Shown: positions 49,483-63,818, numbered from the stretch's first letter. The stretch: 64,000 nucleotides of DNA from Tetrahymena elliotti 4EA (GCA_000231825.2 JH720318.1:204539-268538); one strand, 5' to 3'. Numbers and translations are program-made. Notes: generated by a model from the sequence alone, not told the origin.

Positions 49483-52400
49483 TTTATGAATATTTAAGTA
49501 TTTGTAATATTTATTTTTTTATTTGAATTAATTCGTTTAATTTTGGAATTATTTTTTTGATAAATTTATAAAAATTTTTAATTTTTTTGTTTTTAAATAA
49601 TTATGATTATGCTTGAAGTAATACTTTTAAATAGTTAGCTCCCTAATGCATAAATAAATTATCAAAAAATAATCTTTTGTACTATAATTGCAAATGTTCT
49701 ATCTCTGTTAACTTTATTCTTCTATCAAAATCTTCTTAAATTAGTACTACTTCAAGAAATTAAAGAGAAGCGAATTCTGATAAAAATATTAAGAGATTTT
49801 GTTTTAAATTTATTTCTTATATTCTAACTCACAATTTCAAATCCAGTAAACAATACCTCAAATTTACAGTCCAAATGTTTCTTCAAAAATCATCAAATCT
49901 TTAGAGCTCCTTTCATTAATCTTTTTTTCTAATCAATTTGATAGATTTTGCAATAGATAGACTTTGAACAAAGAAATAAAAATTTAAAATTCACTTTAAA
50001 TTTGATTGAACTTCCGTTTATTTGTAAAATTGAAATTAAGGTGGTCTTTGTCAACTTTACTCATAGAGATAAAATTACAAGTCGAATAAAACTAATAACA
50101 ATAAGAGCGCTTGCAGTAAATTTTCATGCAAAGTATTAGATAAGAATTATTCATGCCATAAAAGTGTGATCTTAAAGAGTCATATCATAAGCAGTTAGTA
50201 ATAATTCACAAATATTTTAATTTTAGAGATTTAATTTATTCCCTAAAGACTAAATATAATATTAAATGACGATATTTGTTAGGTGATGTTTAATTATTAA
50301 GAGTTTTTAAGTGAGTTCTAAACTGTTAAACAGAAATTTAAACAAAATTTCTACTTTTAAAAACAAATAAACATTTTAAGGAAAAGAATTGATAGTTACA
50401 TTTGTTTTAATTTAAAGTAGATTGATTACTTATCAGGTAAAAAATAAGTTTTATCTAGTTGAATTGTTATTTAATTAACTAATTGCCATTCATTTTTGGC
50501 AATAACAGTAAATAAATAACTAGCTGAATTTTCTAATTTTTAAAGAGACCACATAAAGTAAAAATTTTGAATGTATCGCAAAATTGACTGGCTATTTTTT
50601 GCTAATTTTCAAATGAATTTGATGCTTTTTCTAGATAATTTTTAGCTAAGTAACCATTTTCTACCTCAAACGATATCACTGAGTACAAGTAAATGAATTA
50701 ATTTTCTTCTTTTTAACATTAATTAAACAAAACTTTACACTGACTTTAATGATTTCAGAGATTTTTAATTCAGTAAATCTTTGTGCACTAAAAAATATAT
50801 AAAAAACATTGATGGGAGAGTTTTAATCTCAAATGATTTACTTAGTCCTATGGCAAGTCAAAAAATAATATAAAAAAATCCTATCAATAGAGTTCTATTT
50901 TTAAAAAAATTATATTGCTAATTTTAAAAACCCTATATAAACTGAATATGCAAATATAATTTAAATAATTTTCATTCATTAAATATAAAGCAAAATAAGT
51001 AATCTATCAATCAATATCTAAAATGAAACTTCTAGTACCAAAAATATTTTTGTAAATTCAAATTTTTTTTATAATCTTTGTTTTATCTAAAATAAAAATA
51101 CTTAATTTTTTCTTTTCTAGTCTTTCAAAGTGTCTATAAGTAAGGAATAATTCATATTATTATTTTCTTCTGAAGGCAAATAAAATAGACAATCATTTCT
51201 AAAAGAGCAAGTAGATTTGTGACCTAAAAAGTTGAATAAAAGCAAATATCAATTTGAAATAGATGAAATTATATATTTTATGATGCTTATCAAAAGTGAC
51301 TCACTAACGAAACTATTAATTTATAGAGTAAATTTTGATTAATTTAAAATTTCATGCTTTTTTCTATAATATTTGTAACTCATCTTCAATTATTATCCTC
51401 ATTTAAATTTTTTATTTCAAAATAAAAGTTTATTTCTTAAAAAATATCTACAATTCTTTTAGTATTTATTACTAGCGTTAATTTAAATAGAGAAGTGTTT
51501 TCTAAATTAAATTAAAATTATAATTTTACAAAGATAAATATATCATAAGAAAACAACCTAAATTAATGAATAAGCCAAGCAAGTATTAACTAAATCCAAA
51601 TAAACTAGCCAAAAACATATTTTTATAATTTCACTTTTTGGAAAAAAGATTAACTCTCTCTTTAATACACAATCAAAAATAATTACATTTAAATTAATTA
51701 AATTCTAAAAATCGATCAGTTAATCTAGGTTATTTGAATATATAAATTCTTAAGTATGCTTACTCTAATTATAAAATAGAAAGTAAAATTAATTAAATTT
51801 TAGCCAGATTTAGATACTACTTGAATATTTCTTCTAAATTCTAAATTAAAAAAAATTAATTCATTTTTGTACAATTTTTTCAAAAAAAATATTTATCATA
51901 AACTTAAATTTCTTTGAGTTAGAAAAATTTATTACAGACACTAATATCTTATATTTGAAGTAAAATCAAGTTATTTTTTGCTGCAATTTTAAATTTACTG
52001 ATTGAACCTTAATTTTTTTCAGATTTTAAAGATATTCTAATGTATTCTGTAAATAAAAAGTAAGAGACAGACATACATTTGTATTTGATGAAATTAATTT
52101 CAAATTGGTTTTGATAATTAAATAATTAATTCAATAAAGTTAAATTTAATTACCTATTTTAGAGTAAGATCATTTAATTAGTATGTAGTAAGCATAGCTG
52201 ATAAAACTATTGTCTAAGCTTTAAATCATCAAAAAAATTACTGCTGATGATAAAAATGAAAAGTATCTGAGCTTATTGTCTAAAATCCAAAAAATTTGTA
52301 TTACAAATATTTTATAAGTTTAAAGATTATTAATTATTAAAAATTTTTTTTTATTTGACCACTGTTTTTTAAGTGTTGGGTTTAGATTTACAAAGTTTAT

Positions 52401-53070
52401 TGAAAAAAAATTGAAATTTCTCATCTAATTCTCAGCACTGGTAATAAGAATTGAAAACTTAACTTTAAATTAAAATTCTTTCTTAAAATAACATTTTTAA
52501 TTATCAAAAATTGTGAAAAAAGTAATTGAGTTTTAATGAACAATTTAAAGAAACTTATCTCAGTAATTTTTTACATAAATTATTTTGATTTGAATAGAAG
52601 GATAAGATAAAAAAAATAAATTCTCAAAGATTATTTAAAAAATAAATAAAAAAATAAAAGATTATCTATCAAATTCAAAATAAATTAAATAAAACAGAAA
52701 TTATTTTCTAAAATATATATTCTAATTATTTTAAAAATCAAAAATAATGATTTATATTAAGATTATGTGCTTTATTAAATTACTCCTTTTTTAAAATTAT
52801 TTATTAAAATTTTAATTATTTATGTGAAAGATATTTTAATTATAAATTAAAATATAATTAATACAAATAAATTCTTTTAGCTTTTTATCAATAATCATAT
52901 TAATTATTTTTATAATAAAAGATATTTTTTAGTTTTTCACAATAATATTTGTGCGCGTGTGATGTATTAAATCATAACAAGATATGCATGTTTGATAAAG
53001 AAAAAATTAATAAATCAATAAGAAAAATAACATCAAAAATTTTGATTTATAATATAAATTTTAGTAAAAC
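49483..53070. other. Long AT-rich gene-poor stretch
   Basis: About 3.6 kb, the longest gap in the window. No frame with convincing composition, no tRNA and no clear tandem repeat was seen. A weakly conserved or RNA gene could be missed by eye. Confidence 0.45.
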
Positions 53071-54001
53071 ATGAATTACACAAAGGTATTAATATTAGCA
53101 TTAGTTGCAACAAGTTTAGTTAGTGCTATTGAGTTTTCTTATGATCTTCCTGTTAAGAAGATTCAATGCTTTGGTGACTCTCTTGGTAAAGATATCAATA
53201 TTTTTTTAAAGCAATATTAATGTATCAAATGCGAATATCATATTAAAATGAATTTAACTGATAATTCATAAATATGATTTTGATTTCAATTAGAAAAAGT
53301 AATTTATAAAGGTAAATAATTTGAAATTATTTTATATCAAAAGGTGAATTGATTACTGTTTCTATCGATTTATATAGCCCTAACCCAAATTATTAATTCA
53401 GAGTTTATGATCCTGAAGGAAAGCAAGTTTATAACATTACTGAATCATCATAAATTAACAAAAAGGTAAAAAAAATAATTTTAGAAATAATTTCAGAAGC
53501 AAAATTATTAAATTTGAAATATAATATGAAAAATATCTTTTTAAAGATCTTATTGTTGAAAATAGCTTTTTATTAAGCACAAGCAAGTTATTCTTTAAAA
53601 AACTAACACTCAATTGTTTTTTACTAATAAAAAAGCTTGTCTTTATTACCCAAAAAGAAGGTAATTTCTAATTTTGCTTCTCTAATCTTGAAGCTACCCC
53701 TAATAAGGTTAAATTCAATTACAGAACTGGTGTAGAAGCTAAGGATTACTCTTTATTAGTTAGCAAGAATGATTTGAAACCTATAGAATTGTAAGTAGAA
53801 AAGATGTCAGATATGTTATCTAATATTGGAAAAGAAAAGAGAATGATTAGTAGAAAAGGAAGATATATTTCTCGTGATGCAGATGAAGTTAGCTTTAAGG
53901 TTTTAGCCTTTTCAGTTATTACTTTACTTTTAATGGCTCTTCTTACTGGTTTCTAAGTTGTATATCTTAAGAATTTCTTTAAATCTAAAAAGTTAATTTG
54001 A
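53071..54001 (+). CDS. p24/TMED (emp24/GP25L) cargo receptor
   Basis: A type I membrane protein of the early secretory pathway that cycles between ER and Golgi in COPI/COPII vesicles. The start MNYTKVLILALVATSLVSA is a signal peptide. The GOLD domain follows with AIEFSYDLPVKKIQCFGDSL, then GELITVSIDLYSPNPNYQFR and VYDPEGKQVYNITESS, and NFQFCFSNLEATPNKVKFNY, including the two disulfide cysteines. A helical stem (QVEKMSDMLSNIGKEKRMIS) leads to one membrane segment (VLAFSVITLLLMALLTGF). The short cytoplasmic tail YLKNFFKSKKLI has the FF pair for COPII and a dilysine KK close to the end for COPI. At least two introns are needed (starting at about 53190 and 53466); the second acceptor near 53660 is not fixed. 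Length and motifs are complete for the family. Confidence 0.92.
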
Positions 54002-55228
54002 ATAGAAAATATTTTATCCTTAATTGATTTGTTATTTGTTTAATATCACTCAATATTTATCAGTATCCAGATTTTTAATATTAGTAAAAACCTTTTTATT
54101 TACCTCTTTTTGAATAATATTATTAATATCCAATCGATTCTATCAGTTTACTCCTAAATTTTGATAGAAATTTTTAAGTACAATTTTTAATAAAACTTTT
54201 AGTTATAAAATAAACTATCAGTTAGTTAATGAGATTACTTACTTCAAAATAATTTTAATTTACAAATGGTTTTCATACTCGTTATGTATCAGTTAAATTG
54301 ATTTTTTGAAAAATAAAATTTCAATTAGCAATTTCCAATAATAATTAGTTATTTAAATAATAAGCTAAAGTTTTTTAGTTTATTTGAGTAATATTTTTTT
54401 AATAGAAAATTTAATTAAAAAGATTTTCTTTTTAAGATGTTAAGAATATTGGAGTTAATTATTATACAAAATAACTAGTAAAAATGAAGAAATGAAATTG
54501 TTTCATAGATTTTGAAAACTATTTTTATTGTTCTCGACTATCTTAAATTTAATAAGAAATAAAGTAATAATAACTGATAGATAATATAAAATAATTATTA
54601 TTCATTACTTAAAAAAAATAAAAAAATAAGTAATTTTAGGTAGCATTTTATAATAGAATTTGAGTATTATTTTGTATATCTTTTGATAATAAAAGATATT
54701 GGGTTAATAAATGTAAATTTAAAATAAATGCAAATTTTTTATGTGTTTTAGATGTAAAAATTAACAAACATGAATTTTTTACTAGTATAGATAAAATAGA
54801 AATAAACATTTTGAAATAGAAAGAATTAATTTTTACGTTTAGTTTAGCTCTCATGAACAAATATTATTACAAAGATTCGATTTTAATGAGAAAAAAAGTA
54901 ATTGCTTCAAGAATCTGAAAATTGATGTGTTTAAAATATTAAAATTTTCCAAGATTTTTTAAAGGAATAATCAAATTTTTGTAAAAATTTTTAGTATTAA
55001 AATTAACATTTGTACTTAATATTTTCTCTTGTTTGAAGTATACATTATCAAATCAAATTTTAAATATTGTTTAAATTTTAATAATTTAATTTCTAAAATC
55101 AAAGCAAGCTACCAAACAAGAATATAAAAGGATAGAGACTTATAATTATTTATTTGGCTCTTTATTTTCTAGTTCTAAATTTTAAAAGATATAATTCTAT
55201 TGAAAGACATATTTAGGTTACTTTAGCC
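54002..55228. other. AT-rich intergenic gap
   Basis: About 1.2 kb between two same-strand genes. Nothing coding is supported. It holds the p24 3' end and the promoter of the giant gene. Confidence 0.5.
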
Positions 55229-58200
55229 ATGGGAAATAGTTAGCAAAGTGGGGGATAAGGATAAAGAGTAGAAGTAAGAAATAAAAGAAGTTTTAATCCT
55301 AATTCAAATAAAAAAGTGAGAGCTTCTAGTGCATTATAATCATAAACAAGCGCATATGCATTAGAATCAGGAGCTTAATCAAAAGGAACAGCTAATTTTG
55401 GTTTTTCTCCAAACTAATTTGTTTAATCTTAAATTATGAATAGCTATACATAGCCACCAACATTTACAAATAATAAGGTTGTATCATAATCTGTTTCTCC
55501 AATAAATAAGATAAATATTTCTAACAACCAAGGATATATGCCTACTAATTAAGGATAAGATAATATGCTTGGGTTAACACCTAGAACATTTTAAAGGGCA
55601 AATGATTTAAATAATCAAAGCAATTTAGCAAATTATTACAATAATTTAACTTCATAAATAGCTTAAGCACCAAATAAAAACTAGAGTATTCATTAAAGTA
55701 ATGCATTAGATAGATCTTAAATACATTCTGGAGCAAATACTGTAGTTTTAAATAAATACTATAATGGAAAGAACTAAAGAAGTAAACAGAATTTTGTAGT
55801 GAACAAATATTTTGATGGATAATTAATAGACTAAAATGTATTGAATAATATCTCATAGACTCATTTAAATAAAACTCATACAAGAGTGGATACAAGTTTT
55901 AACACAAGCATAAGTGCTAGGAAAGAGAGATAACCAATGAGTGAGCGTATTCTTAATCGTAGATATAGCGATAATTCAGTTGCAACATTTCAATAGTAAA
56001 TTGAAGCTTTTACTAGAAGATCCATAAGAGAAAGAAAAAGGAAATACAAGAAATATGAGAATCAAGACAATTTTTTGAAAGCTATGGAATTTAGTGCTGA
56101 TTATAAGTTATGTGCAAATCTATTCACTGGTTCTTCTTAAACATTAGTCTAGCCATCTATATTAGTTTTTAATCAAGATCTATTACAACCCTTTTAACCA
56201 AATTCACAAAACTAAAAAGATATGGTTATATCTCAAAAAACGTTAGAGCTTTAACTTTACTTATAATTCTTAAACGATACAGAAAACAATTCAATCTCAA
56301 ATGTAGATTTCATTCAATTAGCTAAAGAGAAAAAAGAAGATGAAGATCTCAAATTAATTTAGTATATTAGACAGTAGTAAAAATTAGATACAAAATAACT
56401 GAAACATCCAAGCAGACTAAACTAACAGCTTTAAGAAAAACAAAATAAGTAAATATAAAATTACTTTGAAAGCAAAAGTGAGCTTCCAAATAGAGACTTT
56501 GCAAATATGATTGATGAACAATTTAGAAAAGCAAGCCAACAGTAAGATAAACAAAAATAAACTTAACCTAATTAGTTTTTTAGCAGCTCTCACCATAATA
56601 TATTTGACACTAACAAAAGTGACTAAAACACGAATCCTTCTTTTTCATAAAATCTAACAAATAATAGTAAAAATCTTCATCAGATTTAAATGTAGCTCTT
56701 TGAATAACAATCAAAGAATATTAAAGAACAAATGAATTAACAAAACTAATCAAGTAAAGTTGGTCTAGACTAACCAAAAGATACTTTTTATCAACGTTAA
56801 TTAACTTTAGGAAAAATAGATTAAGGTGATGATCATCATATTACAGAAGATGAGTGGAATAAATTAGCAAATCCTCTACATGATAATAGTGAAAAGTAGC
56901 TCTAGGATTAAAATATTAATAGATAAAAATAAAAAGCATAAAATAACCTAAACAATTACCATGATGGTGATAATAATAGTGATGACGATGATGAAAAGTA
57001 TATTAAGGTTGATTTGGATAATTAGAATTAAAATTTTAATAATTAAAATAACCCCTTTGCAAATAATACCATATAAAATTAAAATGGATTCAGTAATATG
57101 TCAAGCATTATCATGAATACTTCTCAATAATCGGAGTAAAATGGAAATATAAAAGAGGATATCTAAAAACAGAATGAAGATAAATCTAAAAATCAAAAGA
57201 AATATTAAAATTAACAATAAAATAATTAGCAATCAGTGTAAAATGGGCCTATTTTAAGCAATAGTTAAAAAAATTTACAACACTTTTCATAATCAGTTTA
57301 ACAAAAATCAAAAAATCAAATGAAAAATCAAAATAATTAAACCAACTCATCAAAAGATTTTAATTAAAATAATTCATATCAAATTGATGATTAGAAATCT
57401 TCAAAGATTCCAATTAAAATTATTGGTTTACATATGCCAGAGAGTGATGAGATTAATTCCCTTGACCAGTTTAATGAAATCTAATCAGAAGAGATTCTTG
57501 ATCATAATCATGAAAACAATCATAGCCCTAAGTCTCATCATTCCTAAGATGATAGCTAGCTAAGAGAAAGTTAAATATCGGTTGTATCTGATGAAGAGAA
57601 AATGTTACACTTTTAAAATTAACTTAAAATGTAGTAGTAGTAGTAGCAATAATATAATTCAAATTTGTAAAATCAAAAAAATGGAAATGAAAATAATAAT
57701 AAACCTTAGAAGACTACACACTTCCTTCCTAATTTTTAGTTTAATCACTTACCAAATAATACAAAAGGCACAATAATAGTTGACCAAAAAAATAATTAAA
57801 GTCTTATCCAAAGCAATTTAAACTAGCAATAAGATTTTGATAAAAAGAAAAAAAATTAAAATTCTTTCAAATCTTCACCTGGAAATGATTATAATTCAGA
57901 AGCAAATGAGAGCTTATATTAAGATGTTCACAAACTTGAGTAAGAAGAACATATTAGAAGATTAGCCCTTAAAAAGGCTGAAGAAGAATATGACATGGAG
58001 ATAAGAAAAAAAGAAATTGAAATGATGCTTTTGGATAAAAGAATAGAATAAAAAAAAGAAACAAATTTTTAAAACCATAGAAATAAATAATTCAGAATGG
58101 ATGAGCTAGCTAAAAAGCATTATTAAGAGTTAAAAAATTAAATTGAAACAAACGATTATGTTGATAGAATAGTCGATTAATCACTAAATAAAAATTAAAT

Positions 58201-61200
58201 AGAAGGATTTGTGAAAAGATATCAAAATACAACTTTAAATACAACAAATACTAATGGAAAAGGTAATTAAAGTAGCTTTAACCAAAGCTTAGTTTCTAAT
58301 TAAATTTCATAAAAGAAGTTTGAAAATACTTAGAATTCTGGAGACAAGTATAAATCATCTTATATGAATACTAATCAATATTAAAGCTAGCATAAAAAGA
58401 AGAGAAACATGCAAGTAGATTCATACAAATAAACACTTTTTCATAATTAAAATTACCCTTAATCAAACTAGTCTAGTGCTGAAAAAAAATAAGAATCTGT
58501 TTTTAATAGTAAATTTTATTAAGAAAATGAATAACAGCTTGTTAAAAATATTATGAACTAAAATATTTTCAAAAAAGAAGATTAAGAAAATTAATAAAAA
58601 AACGTTTCTGATTATTATCTTTAAAAATTAAAGTAAGGACAGTAATAAAAAGAAAAAGAGAAATAAGAATAACTAATCCGTTAACAAAAGTAGATTGAAG
58701 AATAGTAAAAAAATTACAAAAACTAAAAATTAGGCAGAATGTAATCTGAAGAAAGCTAATAATATCATCATGAAGGGTAAGGCATTGATAATTTGGATTT
58801 ATTTTAAGATTTTGATGAAGCTGAAAGTCAACATCAAGATCATGATGAAAATGAAGAAGATTTTGCTCATGACCATGATAGATTAACTGAAAACGAAGAT
58901 GAGTATGCAGAGAACTCAGATGATAGTATGGATAATTATCACTAATAAAATAAACCAATAGAATTAAAGATGGATTTGAATTACTTCAAAAAAAACAGAA
59001 GACATTCTTCTGAAATCAATGAAGAAGAGGAAGAAGAAAAGAGTGTGTAAAAGTCTGGCAGATAATAAAACTAAGCAGAGGTCATTCCTATTTAAATAGA
59101 TATCAAAGACTTTATCAAAAAGAAAACAGAAAATAACAAAAACACTTATCAAGCAGCTGATACTTAAAATAATTTCTATGGTAATAACTTTGGTTAGCAA
59201 TAAAGAAGTAAATAAGATTAATCTCAAACTTAAAATCTAGTTCAAAGTGTTAAAGATAATTTGAACAAAGTCAACAATAGCAATAATAAATTAGCATAAA
59301 CTCAACAATTTAATGCAAAGAGAAGAGATAGTGAAAATTCTCCTATTAGTGCAAGAGGAAGCATCCCTGGCTTTGGAGATAGAAAAAATTCAGAATCAGA
59401 AGGTGAATCGATATTAAAATCTATAACTTAACAAGTAATGAAATTGAAAGGAAGAATAGAAAAGGATAAAGTTAATTTAGATTAAAGCAACATTGAATAT
59501 TAAACTAAAATAGCAAGTAAAGTTATAAATACCTTGAATAACAGCAAAGATGGTACCTTGCTTAACTACACAGAGGATTTAATCAATAACAGTAACTTAC
59601 TGCATCCCTCATCCAGCAATAAAATATTAAATTAAGTATCATCTCAAAAGAATATTGGTAGCTAAAATGAGATATAACAAACTTAAAAATCATTAAAACC
59701 AAGCTCAAATATATAATAAAATCAATCTTTAAATAATTCATAACTACAATAGAATACATAATAGCAATAATTTTAATATTAGCAGAAATCATCTTAACCA
59801 ATTTTAATTAACATCAACCCAACTACTCCAACAGCATCATAGAAATCTTTGTAAGCCCCTGGAAATGATTCTAAGATATCTCAAAGAAGCTAAACAAACC
59901 AACAAAGTTAAATGAATAGCAACCATACTTCTAATTAATAGACTCCTAGGAATAATTATAATCTTTAAAATAATAATTATAATTAATAGGGAAATACTTA
60001 TTAACCCTCTCCAAATACTTTAGCAGATCCTAATTAGAGTATCCCTTTGTAATTTAATAAAGCCGTCTCTGAATATGATTATGAATCTTAATCTTAATTT
60101 GGTTCCTTCCCTAATGATGAAAAGACCAATAAAAGAGTAAATATTGTTAAAACTCTATATGTAGATTAAAAGTAGTAAGCTCCATCGCCTTCTGATTAAA
60201 AATTAGGTTATGATGCAGCTATGGCTAAACGTTAAAATACATTATTAATGGCAATTAATTCATAAGTAGAACACAGTGATCAAAGTCAGAGCAATAAACC
60301 ATAAAGTTAATTGTACAGTAATGTTTAACAGGACAGAAGATAAAGTACTAATTCTTAACTATCAATCCACTCAAATGTAAAAAATTTATAAGGCAATGAG
60401 ATAGAAAGCTAATAATATATTTAAAAAGTAGAATCTAAAAATCAATTACCTTCTAATATAAATAGCTTAAACTCTTTAGATTTAAATGTAAAGCAGATTA
60501 GTAAAAACACCGTAGATTTAAATAATTTCTAAAACAACAATCTAGAACCTAATCATGTAGAACCTATTTAATTATAGCATGATCAAGATGAGTATTTTGA
60601 AAACTAACCTGCATAATTTTAATAATATTCTTCTCCTCTTATCGATTAGAGTATTGTAAGAAAACCCTCTTTCACAAAACCAAGATCTTCTAAATTCTAA
60701 AGTAATTTAAATAGTGAAAGTAATAATTAGAAAAACTTTTTCTTTGACATGCCTGAAGACACACTAGGAAATACAGCTTTAAATGATGTTTAATAATTTG
60801 ATTAAAATCATCCTGAAATAAAAAAATAAAGCTCTGGTTTTTCATATCACTCGAATAGTTTTTATGCTATGAACAGCTAAAAAAGTTCAGTTTCAAATAA
60901 ACAGTTGCAAAAGAATGGTGGTAATAACTCTCAAAGACCCTCTAATGCTGGATTAGATTTCTTTAATTTCCCCAGTTAAGGCTAAACATCAAGCCATCAA
61001 TAAATACCTACTTCAAGTAAGCAATCAATTGCTGAAAAATTGTCAGTCCATAGTTAAGTTGAAAATGGCCAACGTAGGTCTTCTTAATAAAATTATGATT
61101 TTTTCTAATACCCATCCTAAAATAATAACAATAAGCCAAAAGAAAGAAATAGTTACCTTTTTGATGATAAAAATAACCATGAAAATAATTATTTTTAGCA

Positions 61201-61378
61201 TCGTTAATCTGATCACCAAGCCTTAGACAACTAAAAAAATGATCCTAACTTACACTAATATGAAAGTAATGACTATGTAAATTAAGCTAATTATAATCCT
61301 CACTAGTATCAATACCATAATCATGAAGATGACTAAAATGGTGGTTTTGATTTTGATGCATTTGCAGAAGCTTAATGA
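55229..61378 (+). CDS. Giant intronless Asn/Gln-rich protein, about 2049 residues
   Basis: One uninterrupted frame of 2050 codons, from ATG 55229 to TGA 61376-61378, readable only with TAA/TAG as Gln. The start MGNSQQSGGQGQRVEVRNKR has Gly2, so N-myristoylation is possible. The protein is dominated by Gln, Asn, Ser and Lys with polyQ runs (near nucleotides 57633-57650), acidic patches (DDDDEKY, EEEEEEK) and many RRxS-like phosphosites. Likely coiled coil lies near residues 900-960 (HIRRLALKKAEEEYDMEIRK and on) and 1130-1170 (QQQKEKEKQEQLIRQQKQIE). A basic helix ERILNRRYSDNS, then RRSIRERKRKYKKYENQ, sits near residues 240-280. The end is GGFDFDAFAEAQ, resembling a short acidic FDF-type interaction motif. 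No catalytic domain is seen. Such N/Q-rich proteins can be scaffolds or phase-separating assemblies, but function is unknown. Confidence 0.88.
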
Positions 61379-62803
61379 TAACCAAAGTTAAATTAGCTTT
61401 TAACTTTTCAATAAAAAAATTTAAAAAAATTAAAATAATGTAAAAAAGATACACTCATTATTTTATTTGTATTTTTCATATCAAAAATTCAATATTTATA
61501 ATACTTTAAAGAAGAAATAAATTTCAAAATTTTTAAAATCAAAAACAGAAGAAGTGACTGACAGAAAAACTTTCAGATATGAAATTAAAAAAGGATAAAA
61601 AAAATGTCTACATTTTTATTTTTAAAAGCTAGTAAAGATTATAAATTAGAAATTTATAAAATTTAAGATGTATATATAAGTGACGGGAGTATGATATGGG
61701 TTTTCATAATAAAATACATTTTATAGATTTTAATTATTCATTCACACATCCACATCTGATTTTATTTTCTGTCAATTTTAAAATATTTAAAATAAGTTAG
61801 AAAAACTAAAACATTTACCTAGTAGTATTTAAAACTGCTTTTTACTTTTATCGCATTTCTTATAGTAATATTTTTGGTAATTATGCATGCTCTGAAGATA
61901 ATAACTCATATAGATTATACTAACTACAAATAGATATGGCAAGCAATAATGTAAAAATTTAAGGAAAAGCAAATCAAAGTGAAAAATAACAAAATATAAA
62001 TTTGAAGTTGGTCTATTTTTATCTGTAGTTATCTTATTTGATTTGTTTTATCTTGCTTGTTAATTTTTATTATTTATTTTTATTTATTTATTGGGATATT
62101 TTTGTTTTAATTTTAATTTTATATTTTGGGATATTTTTAATTTTATTTGATTATTTATTGGGATATTTTTAATTTTTATTTTCAAGTTTTTTTTTTATTT
62201 TTTAGATCAGAGAGGATTTTATTTATTTTTTAATTAGTTTCTTATCTTGTTTCTTCAGTTAAGTTTTTATTTTTAATAAGTGAAAGAGAGCATAGGGAAT
62301 AGCATTTCAATTTGAGATGATAATAGTGACAATTCCAAGGACTGAATAGTTACATACAATTTCAGTGCCTATATGAAGATTAAATCTTCCTTAAACAAAG
62401 GTTTCAAAGCATAATAGTCTGTAGAGAGTATATTGATCTGTATCATCGTTTTAATTATTTTACTTCAGTGCTTATGTTAACAAGGGTTTGTAAAATATAA
62501 TTAGTTGATGCATGAGAGTGATCAAATTGTTAATTTTAGTGGAATTGAATAATATTAAAAACTTCCTAGGCTTAACTCTCTCTACTTCTTACTATGTTTT
62601 TTTCTGAAATAAGAAAAAAATTCATCTCAAAAGCATGCCTCACCAAAGGTGATTTAATTTCCTTTATTTTTTTTGTCTTTATTTTTTTTGTTAATTAATT
62701 AATTATAAATTTTTGAGTGTAGATCAATCTTTAATAAAGTTATTTAGATAAAGCAAAAAAAAAGTTGGTTGATCGAAATCTTATTTTAAAGTACTCTCGT
62801 ACA
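61379..62803. other. AT-rich gap before the tRNA cluster
   Basis: No coding frame is supported. A T-rich repeat block lies near 62083-62180. The stretch 62280-62560 is less biased in base composition than its surroundings and could hide an RNA gene, but no structure could be shown. Confidence 0.45.
62083..62180. repeat. Short imperfect repeats of TTGGGATATTTTTAATTTT
   Basis: The unit containing GGGATATTTTT occurs three times (about 62092, 62128 and 62160), embedded in T/A-rich DNA, as an imperfect tandem array. Confidence 0.7.
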
Positions 62804-62875
62804 GTGGATGTAGCTCAGTTGGAAGAGCGTAAGATTGTGGCTCTTAAGGTCGTGGGATCGAAACCCACTATCCAC
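62804..62875 (+). tRNA. tRNA-His (GUG), copy 1
   Basis: A 72-nt cloverleaf. The acceptor stem GTGGATG pairs with TATCCAC (a G-U at the seventh pair). D arm GCTC-AGTTGGAA-GAGC; anticodon stem TAAGA/TCTTA with loop TTGTGGC, anticodon GTG for histidine. T arm GTGGG/CCCAC with loop ATCGAAA. No CCA is encoded and no intron is present. A T-run just after it serves as Pol III terminator. Confidence 0.96.
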
Positions 62876-62990
62876 ATTTTTGCCTTGTTTTAAATATTAA
62901 TAAATTGAGTGTTCTTCTTTAATCAATTGAGCTTTTAATGATAAAAAATCACCAAGAAATTTATTAATACTGTAAACTAAATAAAAAAAT

Positions 62991-63062
62991 GTGGATGGTG
63001 GGTTTCGATCCCACGACCTTAAGAGCCACAATCTTACGCTCTTCCAACTGAGCTACATCCAC
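62991..63062 (-). tRNA. tRNA-His (GUG), copy 2, inverted
   Basis: Reverse-strand copy of the same 72-nt gene, with fully paired CATCCAC at the acceptor 3' side. It faces copy 1 tail to tail, about 115 bp away, so the two form a long inverted repeat. A T-rich tract follows in its transcription direction. Confidence 0.96.
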
Positions 63063-63575
63063 GATCTGAGATAGTCAAATAAATTAAAAATTTTTTTTAT
63101 TCTCTGAATTTAAATTTTATTTTATTATTAAAATATTTGTTTCTTCTCTTTCTTTTTATTCTTTTTATTTTAAATTATAAATTTTTTAACTTTGATCTGG
63201 CAAATAAAAATTTGTTTATATTTTTATCGGTTAAGGCTGAGGAACATACATATAAGCTAAAATATTATATTTTTTTTTGTTTTAAAAAGAGCTTTAATTC
63301 CTCTTAATGTAAGTTCAATGTTAAAATTTCTTCAAAATTAGTAAAAAAATATTTAACCTTATCTTTCTTTTGATTTGGAATAAAAAATTTTTTAGCTTGA
63401 TTTGAAAATTTAAAATAAAATGATGATTTAAATTAGGAATTAAAATGTTAATAATTATTTTTAGGATATTTTTCAACTTTTTTTCTTTCATTTTATGTTT
63501 AAAAATTTATAATATGTTCATAATATTATTTTAATATAAAAATCTACATTTTTGTTAAAGTTTAACCATCATGAA
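63063..63575. other. AT-rich spacer within the tRNA-His cluster
   Basis: About 500 bp without coding or structural RNA signal, separating copies 2 and 3. Confidence 0.5.
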
Positions 63576-63647
63576 GTGGATGTAGCTCAGTTGGAAGAGC
63601 GTAAGATTGTGGCTCTTAAGGTCGTGGGATCGAAACCCACCATCCAC
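63576..63647 (+). tRNA. tRNA-His (GUG), copy 3
   Basis: Same 72-nt sequence as copy 1 except CATCCAC at the 3' acceptor side, which makes the seventh pair G-C. The anticodon loop TTGTGGC is unchanged. Downstream TTTTT-like sequence acts as terminator. Confidence 0.96.
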
Positions 63648-63818
63648 AGTTTTTGCTTGGCTAATTGACAGATAGATAGTTATTAATTTAAAATATTTTT
63701 AGATATGCATTAAATTTTTGACACCTTGAAAACAATATAAACTGATATACAATTTAGTATCAATAAATTAAAATTTTTAAACAAAATGTCTAAAATTAAA
63801 TTTGTTTAATTTCGTGAT

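Noticed and set aside
58569..59801. Minus-strand frames of 70-130 codons
   Set aside because: They are antisense to the giant N/Q-rich gene, and their His/Leu/Phe composition mirrors its Gln/Asn/Lys/Asp codons.
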